Below are positions 43,895 to 51,139 of a stretch of DNA of 64,000 nt, piece by piece. The number at the start of each line of letters is the position of its first letter. The stretch's first letter is position 1. Made by a program: the position numbers and the translations under genes. Location of the stretch: NCBI GenBank assembly GCA_050699875.1, contig JBOHFX010000167.1, forward strand, positions 1-64,000, given 5' to 3'. Below the pieces are notes generated by a model. The model worked only from the letters and a program-made list of their open reading frames with translations, was not told where the DNA came from and ran no database searches. This DNA comes from GCA-003244245 sp050699875 (GTDB taxonomy: Bacteria > Actinomycetota > Actinomycetes > Mycobacteriales > Pseudonocardiaceae).

Positions 43895-44125
43895 CATACC
43901 ACCCCTGAGCGGCTGGACCACCTCACCGAACGCGAACGGCAGCTGCTCGCGCAGGTCGCCACCGGACGGTCCAACGGCGAGATCGCCGTGCGGCTGTCGA
44001 TCAGCCCGGCCACGGCGCGCACATACGTCAGCCGGTTGCTGACCAAACTGGACGCCCGCGACCGCGCGCAGCTCGTGCACATCGCCTACGAAAGTGGGCT
44101 GGTCCAACCCGGCGACGGGAATTAG
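43895..44125 (+). pseudogene. LuxR/NarL-type HTH fragment
   Basis: The plus frame HTTPERLDHLTERERQLLAQ, then VATGRSNGEIAVRLSISPA, VSRLLTKLDARDRAQLVHIAYE and a stop at 44125 is the C-terminal DNA-binding domain of a NarL-type response regulator. There is no receiver domain or start codon upstream; the intron end lies about 55 bases before it. Probably a relic. Confidence 0.75.
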
Positions 44126-44137
44126 TTATCTAGGCCG

Positions 44138-46492
44138 TCAGGAGAGCTGCAGCCACTCTCCCTGGGATGGGACACCGCCGGCGTTGAGGACGAAGACGAG
44201 GTACCAACCGGGTGGGGCCAGCGTTGGCTCGGTGGGCAAGGCCAGGGTGAGGAGACCGGCCGCGTTGGTGAATGGCAGGTCGATGAGGCGCTGTTCGTTG
44301 TCGAAAGAATGCGTGGTGGCACCTGGGCGGATGAGGCTCACCGCCGACAGCGCGGATGCGCCAGTGGTCGCGGTCACGGTGCCGCCGTAGTGACCTTGGT
44401 CGCTGGTCAGCGTGAGGGTGGGCCTTGGCCCCCGGAACAGGTACGGCGGCCAATAAATCTCGATGCGTAGCTCTTCGGTCTTGCGGACCGGGTTCGAGCC
44501 CGCGGTCATGACCTTCCCGTCGGGCATAAGTAGAGCTACGGAGTGGTAGAGCCGGGGCACCCGAGCCGCCGCGCCCTGGGTCCAGGTCTCGGTGGTGGAT
44601 GTGAAGATCTCGGGCTCGAGTGCGGCCACTGCGGCGTTCTCCTCCAGCGCTGCGCCGCCGGTGACGAGCACCGTGCGATCGGGCAGCAGCGTCGCGCAGA
44701 GGTGCATGCGCGCGTGATGCAACGGCGGGACGGTCCGGTAGACAGGTGCCGCAACTGTGAAGTCGACGATGCAGACGTCTCTGACCCCGGCGACTGGCCC
44801 GCCGTCGTGGTGATGCTGGGGCCCGCCACCACCCATGATCATGACACGCTGGTCTTGCGCAGGTGGGAGCAGCACGCTGGCGGCCTGGTTGCGCATGTCC
44901 GGTGCAGTCAGCCCGGGCACCACGGTGACTGCGCCGGAACTCAGATCCCAGACCGAGGGATGGATACCGAAGTTGCCGCCCCACTGACCGCCCGCGTAGA
45001 AGATCCGGCCGTCGCGGAGCAGGAACAGATGCGCGTACAGCGGCCATTTGCCCGGCGAGGGCACCGGAGACCAGCCCGGCGGGGTGTCGGTGTAGATCTC
45101 AGGTACCTCGTTGACGGCTTCTTCCTCGGCGTACCCGGAAACAGCGAGCATCCGTCCGTCCGCGAGGGGGAGCAGCGTCGGATACCAGCGTCCACCGGCC
45201 ATTTGTGGCCTGGGCGTCCAGGTCCGTGTTGCGGGGTCGAAGACCAGCGCGTCACGCAGCCCGGAGAACTTGTCGTACTTCGCGGTGCCGCCAGCGGCCA
45301 GCATCTCCCCGTCGGGCAGAAATGCCTGGCCGGCGCAGAACAGGTCAATCGGCGTACTCGGAGCGTCGAGCTGGGCCGAGGGGTAATGCCAGACCCTGGT
45401 GCGGAAGTCGTGGGCGATGAAGCGGTCGACGTCGTTGCCCGATCCGGAGAACAGCAACACCTCACCGGTGCGCAGCAGCGCCGCGTGGACCGGATTAATC
45501 TGGGTGTCAAAATCCAGCAGCCGCCACACGCCCTTGGCCTCCGCCGTGTCGAGATCGGTGACGATGTCGAGGACGCGGTAATAACCGTCGTTACGTTCCA
45601 CAGGGTTGTCGACGGCGAAAACGACCAGCTCGGGCCGGCCGGTGCCATCGAGATCGGCCACCGCCGCCGAGCCGCCCTGGTTCTCCCAGAACACCCAGTC
45701 TGGCACGGTGGTCCACGGGCCCCACCCGTCCTTGATTCGCCCGGTCTCGTCGAGATTCCAACCGACTGTGTAGTAGGCGCCGTTCTTTTCGACCGGATTG
45801 TCCACGGTGAACACCAGCAGTTCCGGCCTGCCATCGCCATTAAGGTCGGCTATTGCCGCACCGACCCCTTGGTTTTCCCAGTACACCCAGTCCGGCATTG
45901 CCCGCCAGGGCCCCCAGCCCCCGGTGACGGTACCGTCCGATGCCAAATCGCGACCGACTCGGTAGTACCCGCCGTTCTTTTCCGGTGGTGCGTCGACCAT
46001 GACCACCACCAGGTCCGGATGCCCCGAATTGTTCAGGTCGGCCACCGCGATGTCGGCCCCGTGGTTCTCGTGGGAGAACCAGTCCGGCACCGTCAGCCAC
46101 GGTCCCCACCCTCCGGTAACCATGCCGTCCGCTGCCAGGCGATGACCGATGCGGTAAAGGCCGCTGTTTTGCCCCTCCGGGGCGTCCACCACGAACACCA
46201 CGAGATCGAGGTGCCCGTCGCCGTCGATGTCGTGCACCGCTAACCCGACATCCACGTTGATCCACCCGTACCAGTCCGGCACCGCAATCCATGGGCTCCA
46301 CCGGGTGACCGTGCCGTCTGCGGCCAGCCCGTACCCGATCCGGTACAGCCCGGCGTTCTGCCCTGGTGGGTCGTCCGCGGTCAGAACAACAAGGTCCGGC
46401 CGGCCGTCGCCGTCGACGTCAGCCACCGCTACCCCAGCACCCGCGTTCTCCCAGAAGATCCAGTCAGGAACTGCTACGAAGCCGCTGGCCAT
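44138..46492 (-). CDS. FG-GAP-like repeat protein fused to a galactose/glyoxal-oxidase-type domain
   Basis: 784-residue protein. The N-terminal third has five repeats of 64 residues, each with PDW about every 64 positions (first tryptophans near 11, 74, 138, 202, 266) and DxDGDGxPDLVV calcium-loop motifs, forming a beta-propeller. The rest is a kelch propeller plus C-terminal Ig-like domain as in radical copper oxidases. Candidate active-site residues are present: C386 (DLFCAGQ) and Y437 (GRWYPT) for the Cys-Tyr cross-link, Y649 and H650 (RLYHS) and H728 (TTHSFD) as copper ligands. The related GlxA of Streptomyces acts in hyphal glycan deposition. No signal peptide is visible with ATG 46492 or TTG 46549, odd for this family. 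Confidence 0.85.
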   Translation of the reverse strand: MASGFVAVPDWIFWENAGAGVAVADVDGDGRPDLVVLTADDPPGQNAGLYRIGYGLAADGTVTRWSPWIAVPDWYGWINVDVGLAVHDIDGDGHLDLVVFVVDAPEGQNSGLYRIGHRLAADGMVTGGWGPWLTVPDWFSHENHGADIAVADLNNSGHPDLVVVMVDAPPEKNGGYYRVGRDLASDGTVTGGWGPWRAMPDWVYWENQGVGAAIADLNGDGRPELLVFTVDNPVEKNGAYYTVGWNLDETGRIKDGWGPWTTVPDWVFWENQGGSAAVADLDGTGRPELVVFAVDNPVERNDGYYRVLDIVTDLDTAEAKGVWRLLDFDTQINPVHAALLRTGEVLLFSGSGNDVDRFIAHDFRTRVWHYPSAQLDAPSTPIDLFCAGQAFLPDGEMLAAGGTAKYDKFSGLRDALVFDPATRTWTPRPQMAGGRWYPTLLPLADGRMLAVSGYAEEEAVNEVPEIYTDTPPGWSPVPSPGKWPLYAHLFLLRDGRIFYAGGQWGGNFGIHPSVWDLSSGAVTVVPGLTAPDMRNQAASVLLPPAQDQRVMIMGGGGPQHHHDGGPVAGVRDVCIVDFTVAAPVYRTVPPLHHARMHLCATLLPDRTVLVTGGAALEENAAVAALEPEIFTSTTETWTQGAAARVPRLYHSVALLMPDGKVMTAGSNPVRKTEELRIEIYWPPYLFRGPRPTLTLTSDQGHYGGTVTATTGASALSAVSLIRPGATTHSFDNEQRLIDLPFTNAAGLLTLALPTEPTLAPPGWYLVFVLNAGGVPSQGEWLQLS

Positions 46493-46710
46493 CACGCCCC
46501 CGTCCGTCAGGACACCTACCGATTGCCAGCCCGCCACATACCCACGCAAATGTCCAGCGTCTAGGAAGACCCGGCGCCCCTCAGCGCAAGCCGATGAAGA
46601 ACTCCGGGCGCCGACCTAACGTGTTCCCCGCCCGTGCAGGTCCAGCAGATGCTGCCGTGGCCCAGCGCGGGGGGCGGGCGGTCTTGTCGCCCTCCACCCC
46701 GCGCAGCCGC

Positions 46711-47907
46711 TCAGGATCGGTGGACCTGGACGAGGAAGAACCGGACCATCTCGGCGGAGGCGTCGGGCCCCATCGGGTCGGTGTACGACCCAACCGGGCT
46801 ACCCCCGTACCACGCGTGCCCGCCGCCGTGCACCGTCCAGGACTCGGCGAGCACCGTGCCGTCGACGTCGGTGTGCACGGTCCGGGTGCAGTCGTGACTG
46901 GTCTGCCCGTTGAGGTGCGTCGTGTCCGAGACCGAGGTGGCGGCCGTGGCCAGCCGGGCGGCGACGAGGTTCTCGGCGTTCACCGGTGCCACGATCTCAT
47001 CGCGGTCACCATGAAACACGATCAGCGGTACCCGCCCACCCGGCGCGGGTGAGCCGCCCGTCCGCATGGCAGCGAACGCGGACGCGACGTCGTGTGCCGC
47101 GCCGTAGGCGATCCCGGAATGCACCCCGACCCCGGCGTACAGCTCCGGGTGGGTCGCGGCCATCACCGCCGCCATCGCGCCGCCGGCGGAGAGCCCGGCG
47201 ACGTACACCTGGGCGGGGTTGACCGCGTGATCGGCCATGATCTGGCGGGTGATGCCGGCGATGATCGCCGGCTCGCCGGCGCCGGGCTGCTGGTCAGCGG
47301 GGGAGAACCAGTTCCAGTAGCCACCGCGGTTGGCCACACCGGACTGCTGCGGGTAGGCGACGAGAAACGTGTGCTGCTCGGCGAGGTCGTTCATCCGGGT
47401 GCCGGCGGCGAAATCGGTGGCGTTCTGCTTACCGCCGTGCAGCATGACCACCAGAGGTACCGGCGCACCGGTGTAGCCGGTGGGGATGTAGAGGTCGTAG
47501 CTCCGGGTCCCGGCCGGCTCGGTGTGGCTGAGGTGGCGGATCTCGCCCCCGGGCGCGGCGGCCGCTGCGGCCGCGCCGGGGTGTGCGGTTCCGGTGGGCA
47601 GGTCACCAAGCAGGTTGGCCAATCCACCGGGCATGCCCGCACCCAGCGGTGAGCCCAGCGTGCCGCGGAACTTGTCGAGCAGCCCGCCGGCGGCCGGTGT
47701 GCTGTGCTGCCCCGCGGGCGGGATGCGGTGACCCCCGGGGAGCGGGCCGCCGAGCGGGAGCCCGGGGATGCCGGGGCCGGTCCTACCCGGCCCGGTCGAA
47801 GGTGCGGCACCGAGCGTGCGCTGCAGGAGCGCGAACGCCTCCGTCAGCTGCCCTGCGCGGGTGAGCCTCAGTGCTTCGGACATGCTGGCGGTGCGGTGGT
47901 CGTCCAT
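46711..47907 (-). CDS. PHB depolymerase family (LpqP/Esterase) alpha/beta hydrolase
   Basis: 398-residue esterase. The N-terminus (MSEALRLTRAGQLTEAFALL) is a helix found in intracellular poly(3-hydroxybutyrate) depolymerase relatives, followed by a long Gly/Pro/Ala linker. The catalytic domain has SYDLYIPTGY, VVMLHGGKQNA (oxyanion hole), the lipase box GLSAGGAM with the serine nucleophile, an aspartate in IVFHGDRDEIV and a histidine in HGGGHAWYGG. ATG 47907 has AGGGG upstream. No clear signal peptide. Activity could be on PHB oligomers or ferulate-like esters. Confidence 0.88.
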   Translation of the reverse strand: MDDHRTASMSEALRLTRAGQLTEAFALLQRTLGAAPSTGPGRTGPGIPGLPLGGPLPGGHRIPPAGQHSTPAAGGLLDKFRGTLGSPLGAGMPGGLANLLGDLPTGTAHPGAAAAAAAPGGEIRHLSHTEPAGTRSYDLYIPTGYTGAPVPLVVMLHGGKQNATDFAAGTRMNDLAEQHTFLVAYPQQSGVANRGGYWNWFSPADQQPGAGEPAIIAGITRQIMADHAVNPAQVYVAGLSAGGAMAAVMAATHPELYAGVGVHSGIAYGAAHDVASAFAAMRTGGSPAPGGRVPLIVFHGDRDEIVAPVNAENLVAARLATAATSVSDTTHLNGQTSHDCTRTVHTDVDGTVLAESWTVHGGGHAWYGGSPVGSYTDPMGPDASAEMVRFFLVQVHRS

Positions 47908-48049
47908 GGCAGCCCCTTGGGGGTGGAAGTCGGCGTCGACCGGTCGGCCGACGCCGTACGAGGTGCTAAAGCTCAGGTGGTGATGCGGTCGTTGATAGTG
48001 ATCTTTTCGGCTTACCAGCCGCGCCATTCATCCCCCTGACCATCCGAAA

Positions 48050-48078
48050 GCCATCCTAGCAACATCCCACAGGATGGC
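48050..48078 (-). terminator. Possible terminator of the FNT gene
   Basis: GCCATCCT (48050-48057) and AGGATGGC (48071-48078) form a perfect 8-bp stem with a 13-base loop, about 46 bases past the stop of the FNT gene. Reading on the minus strand, TTT follows. The short T tract makes it only a weak candidate. Confidence 0.4.
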
Positions 48079-48124
48079 AACACCTGCTGTCGAGCACTGG
48101 CCCTGGTGACCACCTATCCGGCGG

Positions 48125-48922
48125 TCAGTCGTTGGCGTGCCGCTCAGCCAGCACCTTGTGCGGGACCTGCAACAGGCGCAGCAGGGTCACCAATGCCAGC
48201 CCACCGATGAGATTGCCGAGCGCGGCAAACGCGAACAGGCCTAGCCAATCGGCGTAGCCGAATGGGGCGCTGGCCTGCAGCGCGGCAAAGCACACGAGCG
48301 AGGCGACGATCGCGTGGTTGATCTGACCGGCGCCCAACAGGAAGCCCATCACCGTCGCAGGCACCAGGCGGACCCCGTCAGACTGCGTGGCGTGCTGCAG
48401 GTGCGTCATCAAGGTGATCAGCATTCCGCCGATCAGCGCCAGCGCGAAGGCATGCCAGGTGGTGCCCAGTTCGATGTAGGCACTAGCAGCATCAACCGCC
48501 GTGGTCCGCAGCGATGGAAAGCCCACCATCACGATCGCCGTCACCACCCAACCCCCGGCGAGGTTCATCACGATCGTCGTCGCCCACAGCCGCGCTAGCG
48601 ACCGCAGTGGGGAACGTCTGGCCACCACCGCCGCGACGGGTATCAGGAAGTTCTCGGTGAACAGCTCGCTGCGCGCCAGGGTCAGCGCGATAAATCCGAT
48701 GGAGAAGGCCAGTCCCGCGAGCAGGATGTTGTGCGTCACGCGCTCGACGAGCAGCAGCGCGAGTACCCCGACGCCGACGTCGAGGCCACCGAGGAAGCCG
48801 GTGGCCAGCAGACCCGGCCATGAACGTCCCAACCGCTGTTCGCCCTCATCGAGCAGCCGGTCGAAAGTCTCCTCGGAATCCTGCTGAGGGACATCAGGCT
48901 CGGTGATGTTGCGGCGCTTCAT
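48125..48922 (-). CDS. Formate/nitrite transporter (FNT) family channel
   Basis: 265-residue membrane protein with six hydrophobic segments and the aquaporin-like FNT layout. ELFTENFLIPV and WHAFALALIGGMLITLMTHL correspond to the two broken-helix regions, and GQINHAIVAS holds the central histidine. ATG 48922 is used; GAGGAG is very close, so the start could vary by a few codons. Substrate could be formate, nitrite, hydrosulfide or another small anion; this subgroup with a long acidic N-terminus is not well studied. Confidence 0.88.
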   Translation of the reverse strand: MKRRNITEPDVPQQDSEETFDRLLDEGEQRLGRSWPGLLATGFLGGLDVGVGVLALLLVERVTHNILLAGLAFSIGFIALTLARSELFTENFLIPVAAVVARRSPLRSLARLWATTIVMNLAGGWVVTAIVMVGFPSLRTTAVDAASAYIELGTTWHAFALALIGGMLITLMTHLQHATQSDGVRLVPATVMGFLLGAGQINHAIVASLVCFAALQASAPFGYADWLGLFAFAALGNLIGGLALVTLLRLLQVPHKVLAERHAND

Positions 48923-49042
48923 ACTCCTCAAGGCTAGGGCTTTCGAAGGCAGCACCGGCCGGAGCGGAAGGCGGCCTCATCGGGTTGAGGGGACCGCCAC
49001 GCGGGTCGTCGGTCCAGTCGATCGAGAAGGAGGCTGGACACC

Positions 49043-49249
49043 ATGGGCACGGCCGATGAGACGACGGGCAAGCTGAAGGAGGCGGCCGGGAGCGTCACCG
49101 GTGGCGACGACCTCCGCAAAGAGGGCCAGGCGCAGCAGCACAAGGGCCAGCAGGAGGACAAGGCCGCCGAGGCCCGCGCGACGGCCGAGGAGCACGAGCG
49201 CAAGGCGGAGACTTTCGAGCGCGCGGAACGGGACCGTCAGGGCACCTGA
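49043..49249 (+). CDS. CsbD-like small stress protein
   Basis: 68-residue, highly charged, glycine- and glutamine-rich protein. MGTADETTGKLKEAAGSVTG is the CsbD-family core (a general-stress protein in Bacillus), followed by a helical KAAEARATAEEHERKAETFE tail. The ATG has AGGAGG-CTGGACACC upstream. Monocistronic by position and likely stress-induced in analogy with the family. Confidence 0.88.
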   Translation: MGTADETTGKLKEAAGSVTGGDDLRKEGQAQQHKGQQEDKAAEARATAEEHERKAETFERAERDRQGT

Positions 49250-49436
49250 CGGGACGCTTCGTACGGCCCCCGGCGAGGCTGTTGGGGGCCGTTCGCTATG
49301 GCCGGTTCAGCAAAGTTTCCTGGGCGGTACCGACGGGAACATCGGGGAAGATGTGCTGGTCGTGTTGCCGACCGGCGGGCACAGGTGCGCGAACTTGTCA
49401 GGCAAGCGCGAAGAAAGGCTGGCAGAATCGTCACCT

Positions 49437-50027
49437 GTGGTCGACACGCTGCTCTTGCGCGAGTTCCTCCGTGACCCGATCGGGATTGCGGCGGTGACGC
49501 CCAGCTCCGCGGCGATGGCCGCGGTGCTGAGCGTGTCGATACCCGAGAGCGGTGAGCCGGTGGTTGTAGAACTCGGTGCGGGTACCGGAGCGTGCACCGG
49601 CGTGATCCAGCGTCGGCTCGGTGGGCGGGGCCGTCACATTGCAATCGAGGTCAACCCGATTTTGGCGAAGCTGCTGACCGAGCGGTATCCAGACACCGAC
49701 GTCGTATGTGGTGAGGCGGAGGACGCACCGAAGTTCTTGGCGGAGCGGGGTGCGCATTCCGCGGACGTGATCATAAGTACGTTGCCGTGGGCGCCCTTTG
49801 CCCTGTCGGCGGTACAGCGACCCCTGCTGGCTATTCTCGCCGAGTCTCTGGCCGGCGGGGGCGCCTATACCCAGGCTGCATACTCCTGGACGCGGTGGGC
49901 TCCAGCGGCCCGTCGGCAAATGCAGCAGCTTCGGGCCAACTTCGAAGAGGTTGTGATAAGCGAAACAATCTGGCGCAATGTTCCCCCAGCTCGCGTCTAC
50001 ATCGCCAGACGCCCCAGACACGGCTGA
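49437..50027 (+). CDS. SAM-dependent methyltransferase, phospholipid N-methyltransferase-like
   Basis: 196-residue Class I methyltransferase. It begins TLLLREFLRDPIGIAAVTPSS, as in PmtA-type lipid methyltransferases, with the SAM motif VVVELGAGTGACTGVI and motif IV STLPWAPF. The GTG at 49437 is chosen because family similarity starts immediately; longer in-frame starts exist back to 49101 but overlap the CsbD gene. Expected substrate is phosphatidylethanolamine, or the enzyme could be an rRNA-adenine-type relative; unproven. Confidence 0.8.
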   Translation: MVDTLLLREFLRDPIGIAAVTPSSAAMAAVLSVSIPESGEPVVVELGAGTGACTGVIQRRLGGRGRHIAIEVNPILAKLLTERYPDTDVVCGEAEDAPKFLAERGAHSADVIISTLPWAPFALSAVQRPLLAILAESLAGGGAYTQAAYSWTRWAPAARRQMQQLRANFEEVVISETIWRNVPPARVYIARRPRHG

Positions 50028-50071
50028 TTATCGCAGCCCCGCCGGGAACTCCTCGATATGGCCGGGGCTGC

Positions 50072-50815
50072 TCAGGCAACTTGCCGTGCTCCTTGGTGAC
50101 TAGCTGACGTACCCGGTCGGATGGCCGCGGACGGTTGGCGCGCGAGAATCCGTAATGTCGTGATGTGAATTATCACGGCGAGTGGGAGCAGGAAGGTCGG
50201 GACAAGCACCTCCGGCAGCACCGTCATCGGGAGGGTGTTCGGTTCGCCGGTGAAGACTTGCAGGACCCCAGGAGCCGAGATCACACCCAGTGTGACGGCC
50301 ATTGCAAGGTCCAGCAGACCCAGGGCGTGGAAGACGATCGCCGGGCGGCGACTAGCTGGGCGCTTCCACAGCGCGTAGGCGACAAACGGTGCGGCCAGTC
50401 CGATGATCACATCGCCGATCCCGGCAGGAAGCGCGAAGTGCGCTGGTAACCGGTTTTGCAGGTAGAGCGTGATGAACGTGAATCCCACGACCCGCCAGAG
50501 GTTGGCCAGGGTGAGTAGCGCAACCACCCGGGGAGCGGCGAGCGCGTCACGCACCGCGGGTATTCGCGTGATCAGGAGGCCGGCGACGATGGGGATGAGT
50601 ACACCACCGGCGATGGCTGGCACGGCGTCGCCGGCACGGCCGAGGAACACTTCGGCGCCGCCGGCGGCCGCGGCGGCGGCGAGCCAGACAGCCAAAAGCG
50701 CGCCGACGCCAAGTGCCACATCCAGCGCCGTTCGCCGCCGTGAGCCACGTTGCCGCACAGCGACATAGCTGATGGCGGCCATCAGAAGAACCACGACGAT
50801 GCAAACTGTGATCAT
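50072..50815 (-). CDS. Polytopic membrane protein of unknown function
   Basis: 247 residues with about seven hydrophobic helices and a basic C-terminus. The segments FALPAGIGDVIIGLAAPFVAY and AIVFHALGLLDLAMAVTLG are reminiscent of an uncharacterised actinobacterial membrane family. The ATG at 50815 overlaps the stop of a 9-codon leader ORF, which has the better ribosome site. It is divergent from the NhaA fusion gene, with an operator-like palindrome between. Confidence 0.75.
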   Translation of the reverse strand: MITVCIVVVLLMAAISYVAVRQRGSRRRTALDVALGVGALLAVWLAAAAAAGGAEVFLGRAGDAVPAIAGGVLIPIVAGLLITRIPAVRDALAAPRVVALLTLANLWRVVGFTFITLYLQNRLPAHFALPAGIGDVIIGLAAPFVAYALWKRPASRRPAIVFHALGLLDLAMAVTLGVISAPGVLQVFTGEPNTLPMTVLPEVLVPTFLLPLAVIIHITTLRILARQPSAAIRPGTSASHQGARQVA

Positions 50816-50841
50816 GAGGGCGTCGCTGGAGATGCGTTCAT
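50812..50841 (-). CDS. Nine-codon leader ORF coupled to the membrane protein
   Basis: ATG 50841 preceded by AAAGGAT encodes MNASPATPS and stops at TGA that overlaps the ATG of the next gene (ATGA). The membrane-protein gene has no ribosome site of its own, so coupling through this mini-ORF is likely. Too short for homology. Confidence 0.4.
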   Translation of the reverse strand: MNASPATPS

Positions 50842-51139
50842 GGGATCATGATCCTTTCAAGGAGTGGGTCTCACGTGCAGTCGTCGTTGCACCGTACGAA
50901 GAACTGTTAGTTTTATGATGAAACTGACTATAGGCTGTTCAGTTCGTTCACGCAACTAACTTTGTGGCCTGACCAGGGAGGTGAAGTGAGGTGAAGGTTG
51001 TTCCTGGGGTCCTGCCGTCCTCGTAATCTCACAGGAGATCATCGGCATGATTGATCATTGGCTAGGTGCGAGGAGCCGAATTGGATATCCGACACGGCAC
51101 TAGGCCGGGGTCTGGATCGGCGCGGTCGGCGGGCCCTCG
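50842..51139. promoter_or_regulatory. Divergent intergenic region with operator-like palindrome
   Basis: Holds GTTAGTTT (50906-50913) and AAACTGAC (50921-50928), an 8-bp inverted repeat with one mismatch around a 7-base spacer, and CAACTAAC at about 50953. The AT-rich core (TTTTATGATG) could be a promoter. It probably serves both the unknown membrane protein and the NhaA fusion. No regulator gene lies beside it. Confidence 0.4.

Noticed and set aside
39694..44137. Second copy of the tRNA-Tyr 3' end as an attachment site
   Set aside because: I looked for GGTTCGAATCC and ACCCGCCA downstream and found none, so no att pair is claimed.
44543..46243. 566-codon plus-strand open frame opposite the copper-oxidase-like gene
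   Set aside because: Antisense shadow; the minus-strand frame has repeats and catalytic residues in perfect register.
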